From: Kalymmatonema hyalinum WJT4-NPBG1
Lineage (GTDB): Bacteria > Cyanobacteriota > Cyanobacteriia > Cyanobacteriales > Nostocaceae
Direction: 5' to 3'
Assembly (NCBI GenBank): GCA_019359075.1
Contig: JAHHIB010000020.1
Span: 1-64,000, forward strand
Length of the DNA: 64,000 bases
Shown: positions 7,216-15,566 of the stretch, one piece after another
Numbering within the stretch: position 1 is the stretch's first letter
Layout of the letters: every line of letters begins with the position of its first letter
Program-made: the position numbers and the translations under genes
The notes under the pieces: generated by a model
Database searches by the model: none
The model's input: only the letters and a program-made list of their open reading frames with translations
What the model was told of the DNA's origin: nothing

Positions 7216-8628
7216 CTAAGACTCAGGAGTGGTGGAATTTTCATTGACCAATTTTTTGAGCACCATTTTGATACCATCTTTCGGTTGCAGAGTAATGGTT
7301 GGTTGGGGAATAATCGTCTGACCTGGAACCAGAGTGAGTTCAAACTTTTGGGCGATCGCTGCCAGTAATAAAACCACCTCCATCAGGGCAAAGCTTCTAC
7401 CAATGCAAATACGTGGTCCACCTCCAAATGGTGCGTAAACGCCTGGTGGAAGCTGTTTTTCTAAGTCACCAGCCCAGCGATCTGGATTAAATACCTCTGG
7501 CTGTTCAAAAAAGCGGGGATCTCGTTGCATAACCCACTGGCTGCCGATGATTGTACAGCCAGCAGGCACATGATAACCGCCAATTTCACAGTCGGCACTG
7601 GTTTCACTGAACATATTCCACACCACTGGGTAAAGCCGCATTGACTCTTTAATCACCAGATTGGTGTAACGCAAAGAAGGGAGGTCAGCAATCGTAGGAA
7701 GGCGATCGCCCAATACTTCTTTTAGCTCTTGTCGTAACTTGGTTTGCACTTCGGGGTTTTGGGATAAAAGCATCCATGCCCAAGTCAAGGTATTTGCGGA
7801 GGTTTCATGGCCAGCGAAAATGAGGGTAGCGATTTCATCTCGCAATTGCTTATCACTCATCCGGCTACCATCGTCTTCATCCTGAGCCTGCATCATCATC
7901 GACAGCAAATCACCTGGATTTTCGCCGCTTGTACGCCGTTGCTGAATAATGTCGTAAATATGTTTATCCATCTGGCGCATGGCGTTTTTGTAACGGATAT
8001 TCAACGGACTGGGGAATCGATCCGACAAATATGGAACGAGCGCCTTACGAGCAACCATTAACCAGTCTGCTGCTACACTCATCGCGTGAGTCACAGATTG
8101 AGCTTGTTCCTCTGTCACATCACTGCTAAACAGAATTTTCATCACAATGTTGAAGGTGAGGCGCATCATCTCACCCTGAATTTCTCTCGTCTCCCCATCT
8201 TTCCAGGAGGCGAGCATTTTTTCAGTGTAGTCAACCATCACTTCTCCATAAGTCGCAATCCGCTTTTGGTGAAATACTGGTTGAGCTAAACGTCGCTGGC
8301 GAAACCAAGTCTCTGCTTCACTGGTTAAAAGTCCTTGTCCCAGTAAATCGTGAAGCCTTTTCAATAACTGTGGTTTGACAAATAGATCCCGCTCTTTGAG
8401 GAATCGTTCAACATATTTAGGATTGGTTACAAAAAGCGCTCGGTTGTTGGCGAAACGTAGGGGAATAATCTCACCGTATTCCTGGGCGCATTTGGTCAAA
8501 AACCCTAGTGGATCGCGACCAAAATCTGCTGCGTGCCCCGCGATCAAACTTCCTTTGGGGTGAGGTAGATCGAAGATATTCCCACTCTGGGTTGGGGTAT
8601 TAGATTTCGTCTGCTTTGTGCTTAACAT
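7216..8628 (-). CDS. Cytochrome P450 (470 residues)
   Basis: A full-length P450: the I-helix oxygen-binding motif AGHETS near residue 273, the K-helix ExxR as KESMRLYP, and the haem loop FGGGPRICIG with the thiolate cysteine near residue 408. It has no N-terminal membrane anchor, so it is probably soluble and served by separate ferredoxin and reductase. Overall it resembles the eukaryote-like (CYP4/CYP110-type) bacterial P450s more than the second P450 of this cluster. It lies 79 bp after the VOC gene on the same strand, at the distal end of the oxidase/dimer-synthase cluster, which suggests oxidation of the cluster product. The substrate is inferred only from context. Confidence 0.92.
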   Translation of the reverse strand: MLSTKQTKSNTPTQSGNIFDLPHPKGSLIAGHAADFGRDPLGFLTKCAQEYGEIIPLRFANNRALFVTNPKYVERFLKERDLFVKPQLLKRLHDLLGQGLLTSEAETWFRQRRLAQPVFHQKRIATYGEVMVDYTEKMLASWKDGETREIQGEMMRLTFNIVMKILFSSDVTEEQAQSVTHAMSVAADWLMVARKALVPYLSDRFPSPLNIRYKNAMRQMDKHIYDIIQQRRTSGENPGDLLSMMMQAQDEDDGSRMSDKQLRDEIATLIFAGHETSANTLTWAWMLLSQNPEVQTKLRQELKEVLGDRLPTIADLPSLRYTNLVIKESMRLYPVVWNMFSETSADCEIGGYHVPAGCTIIGSQWVMQRDPRFFEQPEVFNPDRWAGDLEKQLPPGVYAPFGGGPRICIGRSFALMEVVLLLAAIAQKFELTLVPGQTIIPQPTITLQPKDGIKMVLKKLVNENSTTPES

Positions 8629-8707
8629 AATCTTTGTTGATTAAAAGAAATAGGAACAAATTTTGATGTAAATCTGCTCTAGCAAAGGTTTCCACCAATA
8701 GGGCGTG

Positions 8708-9085
8708 CTAGTTTGACTCTTCGCAATCAATAGTGAATGGGTTACCTTCTGGGTCAAGACCTTCAGCAATTTTTAGACCAGGCGAGGGGGAACGCATCGG
8801 GCTGAGTTTGACGCCACGCTCAGTGAGCGTATGGTATGCGGTTTCAAAATCATCAACGTGAAACGCTAGCTTGGGTCTATCCTCACCAAATTCCTTATCT
8901 AAATTGCCATGTAACACTAAGGTGCATTGACCTGTCTCAAACTCTACCCACTGTTTGTCACTACGTCCTTCTATACTCTTGAAGGATTTTACCTGAAGTC
9001 CCAACAAATCGCGGTAAAAGTTTGTCTGCGCGTCTATATCTTTAACATAGAGAATGGCTTTTGTCAAACCTTGTATAACACTCAT
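8708..9085 (-). CDS. VOC-family (glyoxalase/bleomycin-resistance fold) protein
   Basis: A 125-residue protein with the vicinal-oxygen-chelate pattern: AILYVKDIDAQTNFYRDLLG at the start, WVEFETGQCTLVLHG in the middle, KLAFHVDDFETAYHTL, and a C-terminal DPEGNPFTIDCEE. A metal-binding His and Glu can be placed in LVLHG, FHVDD and the last strand. VOC proteins act as metal-dependent isomerases, dioxygenases or glutathione transferases, or as binding proteins for self-resistance. It lies between two P450 genes and shares the strand with a GST, so either tailoring or resistance to the cluster product is plausible. Confidence 0.85.
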   Translation of the reverse strand: MSVIQGLTKAILYVKDIDAQTNFYRDLLGLQVKSFKSIEGRSDKQWVEFETGQCTLVLHGNLDKEFGEDRPKLAFHVDDFETAYHTLTERGVKLSPMRSPSPGLKIAEGLDPEGNPFTIDCEESN

Positions 9086-9130
9086 CTAATTTGCACCTTA
9101 TTTGCAATTTTTTATACGCAGGACGATATC

Positions 9131-9165
9131 ATTTTAGATTTTGGATTCAATCCAAAATCTAAAAT
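9131..9165. repeat. Perfect 17-bp inverted repeat after the second P450 gene
   Basis: ATTTTAGATTTTGGATT, one central C, and its exact complement. It lies 8 bp beyond the P450 stop and before the VOC gene. It could fold as a long hairpin and attenuate the operon or protect mRNA. The same words (ATCCAAAATCTAAAAT) recur at about 22965 and 42222, so it belongs to a dispersed family. Confidence 0.7.
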
Positions 9166-9172
9166 CTTTGAA

Positions 9173-10429
9173 TTAGGCGATCGCAGGTTTTCTAAAAGCA
9201 ACCTGGAGGTGATTAGGACCATGAAACACAATGTTGTTTGCCCACTCAATGTTTTCTTGTGCCAAACGAAGGTCAGGCAAACGGTTGAGCAGGACATTTA
9301 TAGCGATCTGACCCTCGGCACGAGCTAGCGTCGAACCAAGGCAGTAATGGATACCGCCGCCATAGGCACTGTGTTTGTTGTTGTCTTGCCGCTGTATATC
9401 CAGAACATCGGGGTTGTTGAATTGGGCGGGATCTCGGTTGGCTGAGCCAAGCATGACGCCCACGCTATCCCCACGCCGGATTAACTTACCGCCGACCTCA
9501 ACGTCTTCATAAGCCCAGCGTGTCACCATCTGGATTGGGGTGTCGTAGCGGACGAACTCTTCTATTGCCGCAGGGATCAGTTCGGGGTGGGAGCGTAACT
9601 TTTTGAGTACTTCTGGATGATACAGTAACGCCAGTGCCCCCTTGGCAATTAGGTTAATTGTGGTCTCGTGTCCTGCGGTCAACAGGTGGGTACAAGTGGC
9701 GACTATCTCAAAGTCGCTCAGTTTGTCGCCCTCATCAGCAGCCTTGACGAGAGCCGAGATCAGATCTTCGCGCGGATTGGCACGTCGTTCTGTGATTAAA
9801 GGGGTGAAATAATCCACGAATGATTGGGCAGCCTGATTTGCACGTTCGTAGACTTCTGGTGGTGGCTTCAAACGGGAGGCGCTGGCATGCTGCATGGCGA
9901 GTGCCCATTCACGGAACAACGGCAAATCTTCGGGATCAGCACCGAGCATAATCGCAACTACCTTAGTTGGCAGAGGGAAAGCGAACTCCTCAACCAAGTC
10001 CAACTCACCACGGTTCTGGACTTTATCTAACAGATTGTCTGCGATTTCGTAGATGGCTGGACGGATGTTTTCGACAATTTTTGGGGTAAATGCCTTGCTA
10101 GCTAGCGATTTTAGTCGTGTGTGATTGGGTGGTTCCCGAAAGACGATCCAGTTGCTGACCAAAGACAGGAACGCATTATATGCGGTTGGCACTGGCGTGG
10201 TTTCAACGTCCTCTCGTTCGTTCAAAGTCTCGCGACCAAATCTCCGGTCTTCAAGAACCTTCATAACATCGTCATGACGAAAGATGTACCAGGCACCCGG
10301 CAACTGGGGATTCGCCGATACCCCCCAATGAACGGGGTCTTCCTCTCTGTAGCGACGATAGACTGTGTAGGGATCTTGGATAACTTCACGTATAAACGGG
10401 TTTAATCTTTCGATTGTCGAACTAGTCAT
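9173..10429 (-). CDS. Cytochrome P450 (418 residues, bacterial class-I type)
   Basis: A compact soluble P450: I-helix AGHETT near residue 252, ExxR as EEFVRYDTP, and haem loop YGGGIHYCLG with cysteine near residue 363. Sequence and length match actinobacterial-type tailoring P450s such as CYP107/CYP109 relatives. It follows the GST gene by 50 bp and precedes the VOC gene, all on the minus strand, so co-transcription is likely. The last codons PAIA overlap a HIP1 octamer. In related clusters P450s couple the aryl rings or oxidise the dimerised scaffold; a StaP-like role is possible, but I cannot assign it. Confidence 0.92.
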   Translation of the reverse strand: MTSSTIERLNPFIREVIQDPYTVYRRYREEDPVHWGVSANPQLPGAWYIFRHDDVMKVLEDRRFGRETLNEREDVETTPVPTAYNAFLSLVSNWIVFREPPNHTRLKSLASKAFTPKIVENIRPAIYEIADNLLDKVQNRGELDLVEEFAFPLPTKVVAIMLGADPEDLPLFREWALAMQHASASRLKPPPEVYERANQAAQSFVDYFTPLITERRANPREDLISALVKAADEGDKLSDFEIVATCTHLLTAGHETTINLIAKGALALLYHPEVLKKLRSHPELIPAAIEEFVRYDTPIQMVTRWAYEDVEVGGKLIRRGDSVGVMLGSANRDPAQFNNPDVLDIQRQDNNKHSAYGGGIHYCLGSTLARAEGQIAINVLLNRLPDLRLAQENIEWANNIVFHGPNHLQVAFRKPAIA

Positions 10430-10479
10430 TTTTTATCTCCAAGAAAAAGTTTTGAATTAGGGCTTAGTAGGGTTCTTTA

Positions 10480-11154
10480 CTAACTCTCTAAAGGCACCAG
10501 TTGCAGTGGATTCCGCAGTTCACACAGCATCTTTGTCATCTGGTCGCGTCCCAAGTTGAAAACTTGCGCTACGGATGGTCTAGACTCCAAGCGTTTGACG
10601 TAATTTGTCAAATTGGGAAAGTGGTTGTAGTTGTAGACCATACGCAAGTAGGCGAGGGTGGGAGCGGCAGCACAGTCAGCGATCGTAAAGTCTTCGCCGC
10701 CCAGCCAGGTACGAGTTGCCAGTTTTTCATCCAGCAGAGCGAGTGCTGTTTCCAATAATCGCTTTGCTTTGATCACCTCTTTTTTGCCTCGTTCTTCAAC
10801 CGGACGTTGCGTATCGGCAAACAGCGCCTCTCGCCCACCGTTGATATACACATCAATTGTCCGTTCCAGCATCCGCACCTCTAAGGCTTGTTCTGGGTCA
10901 GCAGGAATCAAACGGGATGTATTTTGAAATTTTTGGTCAAGGTATTCAATGATGATATTTGCCTCAAATATTACATTTTCTTTCTCAGTCATTAGGGTGG
11001 GTATCTTGGCGAAATGGTTAACTTGCATATATTCTTCACGGGCTTGGGGGTCAAAAAGATTTACCTCAATCGGTGTAAAATTAGCTTTCTTTTCGTATAG
11101 CGCGATCAGGACTCGTTGGGAATAAGATGATGCCGGGGCGTAATAAAGTTTCAT
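10480..11154 (-). CDS. Glutathione S-transferase
   Basis: A 224-residue cytosolic GST with an N-terminal thioredoxin-like domain (MKLYYAPASSYSQRVLIAL, with Ser near residue 9-12 as likely catalytic residue; HFAKIPTL cis-Pro loop; VIFEANIIIEYL glutathione-binding Glu/Ala) and an all-helical C-terminal domain containing FTIADCAAAPTL. It lies between the dimer synthase and the first-transcribed P450 on the same strand. A GST in a cluster of this type could add a sulfur, open an epoxide made by the P450s, isomerise, or detoxify an electrophilic intermediate. Assignment as GST is firm; the role is inference. Confidence 0.9.
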   Translation of the reverse strand: MKLYYAPASSYSQRVLIALYEKKANFTPIEVNLFDPQAREEYMQVNHFAKIPTLMTEKENVIFEANIIIEYLDQKFQNTSRLIPADPEQALEVRMLERTIDVYINGGREALFADTQRPVEERGKKEVIKAKRLLETALALLDEKLATRTWLGGEDFTIADCAAAPTLAYLRMVYNYNHFPNLTNYVKRLESRPSVAQVFNLGRDQMTKMLCELRNPLQLVPLES

Positions 11155-11394
11155 AATCAGTTCTCAGTTATTAGTTTTTAGTTCTTAGTTATCCATAGAG
11201 GGGAAAAAATGAATGTATGCATCTCTTCTGTGAATTTGCACAGCGAAAAGCAAAATTCATCGGGAACTAATAACTGAGCACTGTTGATGAGCGACTTGAG
11301 GGCGGGGCTAGTTCTAAATGAAAAGCTCCTGGAACTCGCTCAATCAGCGCCTTTGAGTCAACACCCTAGGCATCACTCCCAACAAAGAACTATG

Positions 11395-14300
11395 TCAATG
11401 CAACAACGACTGGGGATGATGAGCCAGATCCTCAAAGAATCTGGCGTAGAAATCAAACATCTCGTAGACCGTGCTGTGGATAACTTGACATTCACGCGCC
11501 TGATGTGCAAGCCGCTCAAATCGACGGGCGATCGCTCTCATTGCCAATTCCGGAGTCGGGATATAAATGGGGGTTTCAATCTCAAACGATGGTCCGGCTG
11601 TTTTACCGCTTTTGCCTGAAGGCAGACTCATCAGCAATTCACCCAAAGGACGCATCATTCCCGTCATCACGTCAATGCCAGCATTCATCAGCTTTGAGCG
11701 TCGCAGGCTAGCAGTGGGCATCAAGCCGAAGTGTTGCACCATCAACTGTATCATCAGAAAATAAGTTTCGTTGAATATCTCCATAACTGCCCTAGTTTGG
11801 GGAACAGTGACAACGTTGGTGCTGTAATCTCGGTGCTGTAAGGAAGGATTACGCAAAGCAGGGTAGGAGGGGTTCCACGGCACTTTGCGTCCAGTCTCGG
11901 CATCGGTCATCTGTTCTTTAGAAAGTGCATCCGCTAGACGACGAAATTGCTGATAGTGAGAACGGTCAAATTTAGGTGATTCGGCATGGCATCCTTCTCC
12001 TTGCTCAACAATGAGGTCGATCGCAAAAAGTGCGCTGTTGAGATCGTCAACTTGAAACTGGTAATCTGGGTGAACTTTATTAAAGTCATCGCGTAGGAAC
12101 AAACGATGCTCGCCGCCTACTTGACCCTTCTTAACCATGAATAAATCTGGAATATTCTCTAGCCCTTGGCGAATCTGATGGTACAGTTCGCTCAAAGAAC
12201 CATAACCGTGCAAGTTGTCAACTGAGCGATTCCCACTTCCTGATTCGTTGCTCAAGTTTTCTTCCAAAAAGTCAGGCATCTCCAAACGCATAAAACGCTG
12301 TAGAGAGGCGGCGTTCATTGGTTCTAGCGCAAAGTCTACATCAATGGGGAAGCGTCCGTTAAGTTCGTTGAAGTTGGGGACTGCTGGATAAAAAGGTTCC
12401 CCAATCGCCATCAATATATTATTAACCATCAAAAAGTGAATCATTTCCTCGCGGGAAATTCCCAGCACCACACCCCGCATCCCGTAACTTTGGACTTCTT
12501 TGCCGTCGCCACAAGCTAAATGTAACTGTTCGGGAGTCCACAAACCCCGACGCACGTATTCCTCACCAGTGACGTAGTTGGGAATAGAGTATCCTGCATA
12601 GATGTATTGCAACATCACAGTCACTTCCAATTCCGCCGCCTGTTTCAGGGCGCTTACTAACTCTTCCCGCGTCTGGATCGTGCGTTGCGGGCGTTTTGGT
12701 TCTGCCATCGCAGGCGGAACATAGCCGACTCGCTGTAGATTTTGCAGAAACTTCAGCAAAAGCATCGACTTGGCTTGGGACATATCCCGCGTTGGAGGCA
12801 TATAGTAAGTCTTATATTTGTTGCGTGGATCGGACATTTGCCACATCAGACGTGCGTAAGTCTCGACCTTGCATTGGTCGGCGAGACTAAACACATCGAC
12901 TTTCATAAACGAGAAACTTAACTCGTAGAAAGCTAGGATCTGTTCGTAGATTAAGTGAAAATCTACCGCTGCATCGGGGATTTCATCCAGGTGCCAATCA
13001 TCACTCATCACCCGCACTGCAAAAAAGCCAGCAGCAGACCAAAAGCCTAGTTTATCATCATTGTCATAAGCAATTCCCGATTCATCCGGGTGATTAGGGT
13101 CACAAGGTAACTCGTCAGGGCGAGCAGATAGCAGCACTCGTGTCGTTCCCGCTCTGGCACCGCGCAGAGTCACCCAAGCACTCCCCTTGTCGTCCGTGGA
13201 AATTGCACATGTGGAGGCAAACTCTCCTTTGGACTGGCGTTTCCCTGGCTTAAAGTGGACAATTTCCATTTCCGAGCTACGCGGGTAATGGAAAGCCTTA
13301 CCTGCATTGGCGGGGTCGCTTTCAAACTCGTAGCGTAGTTGAGGAAAGGCTCTGGGGTTATAGAACTGACGCAGGTAAATCGCCTCAACTGGTGCTGGAC
13401 GCCCGCGCACGAAAGACCGCACTTCTAACTCTACTGCGTGGTCTTCACCGCTATGTCTATTGGGATGTTCGACAAACAAACAAGCGTCATCTACCTGAAG
13501 ATTGATTTCTTCCTCTTGAACGAGAATTCGCCGTTGTCCGTCAGGTGCCGTCCCGATGATGCACAGACCTTGCTGTTCTATTTCCTGAGATAAATTGTCC
13601 CACTCTTGGGTTAAAGGAATATCTACAATTCCACTAGTTAATTGATGCGCCTCCCTTTGGTATGCTTCCTTGGGTATCCGCGCTATTAGCTGTTGGCTGT
13701 TAACGGTACGCAATTCCAAATCACCTAAGTCGAGCTTAGAACCAATCGCGTGGGTTGGTCCTGGTCCCGGTTTGGGGGCGCGTCCCACACAAGGCACTGC
13801 CGTAATCATATTTAAACTCACGCCTTGCGGGGTGACTTGCACAGTGAGGTTAGAAAGCGGTTTAGATTCTGTTTGCGATAAAGCAGCACCTCGGGGAGTC
13901 AGCAACCGACCGTGAGGATAGGTAGAAAGTTCGTCTTGACACCATAAACCGATAGTTCCGTGCAGTTCCCAAAAACTAGGCAAATCAGGTTGAACTGGCG
14001 CAGACATATTACTAATGCCCAATTGCATCACCAGCCCCAAGACATCCTCGCGATTCATTGCTTCCCGCAGTAGAGATACAGTTGGTGACTGGGCGACTTC
14101 TTCGCTCCACAGAAAATCTTGGGCATCTTTGGGGATAGTAAACTGATAAACAGCCGCTCGTTTAAACTCATCGTTGAGACAGTGTTGAGGCAATTCGCGG
14201 ATGTGGTTAAAGTTTTGCCAGCGAGCTAACTGCATACCTGTAATCGGGGCAGATAGCATATATGGAACTTCGTGGGAAACGCCTTGGCGTCCGAAGGCGA

Positions 14301-14754
14301 GTTGACCCAACATAATTGTGCTAGTCCAGTTGGAAGCTGGGTCAGATTCAAAGATTCGGGCGCGATTGAAACTTGTTTTGACGTATTCGTTGTAATGACC
14401 CCATAAATCAACAGAACGTCCTACCACTGGGTCATTTTGGTCAACTTGTCCAAACTCCCTTTGCGTGCTAACAATTTGTGCTTCGATAGAAAAGTGACCG
14501 TTACCGCCAAAGTCGGATCCCATAGCCATACTGAACGGACCATTTTCATCCAGTTCCCCTTGGGCGTTAAACTTTGGTCCCAAATTGTAGAGGTATTCGT
14601 GGTACTCGGACGCTCCACTGTGGTGGTCGAAGGGCTTACCGTTCATGTAGACTGTGTTGCTACTGACATCCACTCCTCCGTTTTTATGTCCTGTTGGCGC
14701 GTGGATGCGGGCGAAGCCGAGTAAGTGTAGGCGGGGAAAATCTAAGATGCTCAT
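11395..14754 (-). CDS. VioB/RebD/StaD-type iminopyruvate dimer synthase
   Basis: A 1119-residue protein starting MSILDFPRLHLLGFARIHAPT, typical of the VioB/RebD/StaD family. The large N-terminal part (1-640) is followed by a ferritin-like iminophenyl-pyruvate dimer synthase domain (about 690-1000) with ELEVTVMLQYIYAGY and REEMIHFLMVNN, which supply Glu and His iron ligands. Known members are about 1000 residues; they use haem and non-haem iron to couple two arylpyruvate imines made by a partner oxidase (VioA, RebO, StaO) into chromopyrrolic acid or the violacein precursor. The partner oxidase lies just upstream here. Tryptophan as substrate is likely but unproved, since family members also dimerise phenyl-type imines. 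Confidence 0.9.
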   Translation of the reverse strand: MSILDFPRLHLLGFARIHAPTGHKNGGVDVSSNTVYMNGKPFDHHSGASEYHEYLYNLGPKFNAQGELDENGPFSMAMGSDFGGNGHFSIEAQIVSTQREFGQVDQNDPVVGRSVDLWGHYNEYVKTSFNRARIFESDPASNWTSTIMLGQLAFGRQGVSHEVPYMLSAPITGMQLARWQNFNHIRELPQHCLNDEFKRAAVYQFTIPKDAQDFLWSEEVAQSPTVSLLREAMNREDVLGLVMQLGISNMSAPVQPDLPSFWELHGTIGLWCQDELSTYPHGRLLTPRGAALSQTESKPLSNLTVQVTPQGVSLNMITAVPCVGRAPKPGPGPTHAIGSKLDLGDLELRTVNSQQLIARIPKEAYQREAHQLTSGIVDIPLTQEWDNLSQEIEQQGLCIIGTAPDGQRRILVQEEEINLQVDDACLFVEHPNRHSGEDHAVELEVRSFVRGRPAPVEAIYLRQFYNPRAFPQLRYEFESDPANAGKAFHYPRSSEMEIVHFKPGKRQSKGEFASTCAISTDDKGSAWVTLRGARAGTTRVLLSARPDELPCDPNHPDESGIAYDNDDKLGFWSAAGFFAVRVMSDDWHLDEIPDAAVDFHLIYEQILAFYELSFSFMKVDVFSLADQCKVETYARLMWQMSDPRNKYKTYYMPPTRDMSQAKSMLLLKFLQNLQRVGYVPPAMAEPKRPQRTIQTREELVSALKQAAELEVTVMLQYIYAGYSIPNYVTGEEYVRRGLWTPEQLHLACGDGKEVQSYGMRGVVLGISREEMIHFLMVNNILMAIGEPFYPAVPNFNELNGRFPIDVDFALEPMNAASLQRFMRLEMPDFLEENLSNESGSGNRSVDNLHGYGSLSELYHQIRQGLENIPDLFMVKKGQVGGEHRLFLRDDFNKVHPDYQFQVDDLNSALFAIDLIVEQGEGCHAESPKFDRSHYQQFRRLADALSKEQMTDAETGRKVPWNPSYPALRNPSLQHRDYSTNVVTVPQTRAVMEIFNETYFLMIQLMVQHFGLMPTASLRRSKLMNAGIDVMTGMMRPLGELLMSLPSGKSGKTAGPSFEIETPIYIPTPELAMRAIARRFERLAHQARECQVIHSTVYEMFDFYARFFEDLAHHPQSLLH

Positions 14755-15566
14755 ATCTAAAGACCGCTTTTATAACTTTGGACAAAAAGGGAACTTAGGA
14801 AAGAAAAAAGGGCTTTGCTGAATTCTCGTGTAGACCTGACAAGTCGGGAGATTGGGGAAGTCATGGGAATTGAACCAGAGAAGGATTGAGTTTTCCCGAT
14901 AAATGCGGATTCATATTGCAATTGGACAGGGCATGACATTCTCGTGGAATTCAACCGTATCCGGGCAGTCTTCAGGCTGGTCCAGGTATCATTTAATACT
15001 TTTTATTGACAGCCAGATTGTTATCGATGAGTTGTACGTAGAATTAATTTGTTTTATTTTTAACTTTTTAATCTTAGTTAAGTTATTGTAATATTTGGTT
15101 TTAGGCATTATGGATAAATCTTTTGTTTCCTCCCAAATACATTGTGTTTGTCTCAAATGTTATTATCTTGTTTTCTTCGGTTTTTCTTTATAAATAGCGT
15201 TCCTTCAATTACCAGGGGTGGATGTCATAAGGTCACTATAAGTATATAGAGTTGAGTGAATCGAACTTATGCAGTTACAAATATATAGACTTGAGTGAAT
15301 CGAACTTATGCAGTTACAGATTTGAGGGGGCGGTGCGTAGCGTGCAAAGGGGGCAAAGCAGAGGGCGAAAAGCATTTATGGGTAAGGATTTTCAGCAATT
15401 CATTGGCTGATAAAGTCATGGAGTTGACTCGTTTATAACTGAGAAGCTGCATCAGGCTACTTGTGAAATTTGTCAAACTCTTTTCAAAATTCATAATTCT
15501 TTGTTTTTGGCAAGATTGATCTGCCGCCAACCCTCCAAATGTATTGTGGGGGCTTTTTCCAGATGA
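14755..15566. other. 812-bp non-coding gap between oxidase and dimer-synthase genes
   Basis: No credible gene is seen. The stretch is AT-rich in the middle (15000-15240) and holds a 39-bp direct repeat at 15243-15320. A gap of this size suggests that the dimer-synthase operon has its own promoter, separate from the oxidase gene. Confidence 0.5.
15243..15320. repeat. Two tandem 39-bp units upstream of the dimer-synthase gene
   Basis: Each unit reads TATATAGA(G/C)TTGAG, then TGAATCGAACTTATGCAGTT, then ACA and a variable end. Apart from a few bases the copies are the same. Their location in the leader of the dimer-synthase operon makes a regulator-binding role possible. Confidence 0.7.

Noticed and set aside
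13670-14724. Several open frames opposite the dimer-synthase gene
   Set aside because: They have no ribosome sites or recognisable domains and overlap a well-supported 1119-residue protein.
15243-15320. CRISPR remnant
   Set aside because: Only two units without spacers and no cas genes in the window.
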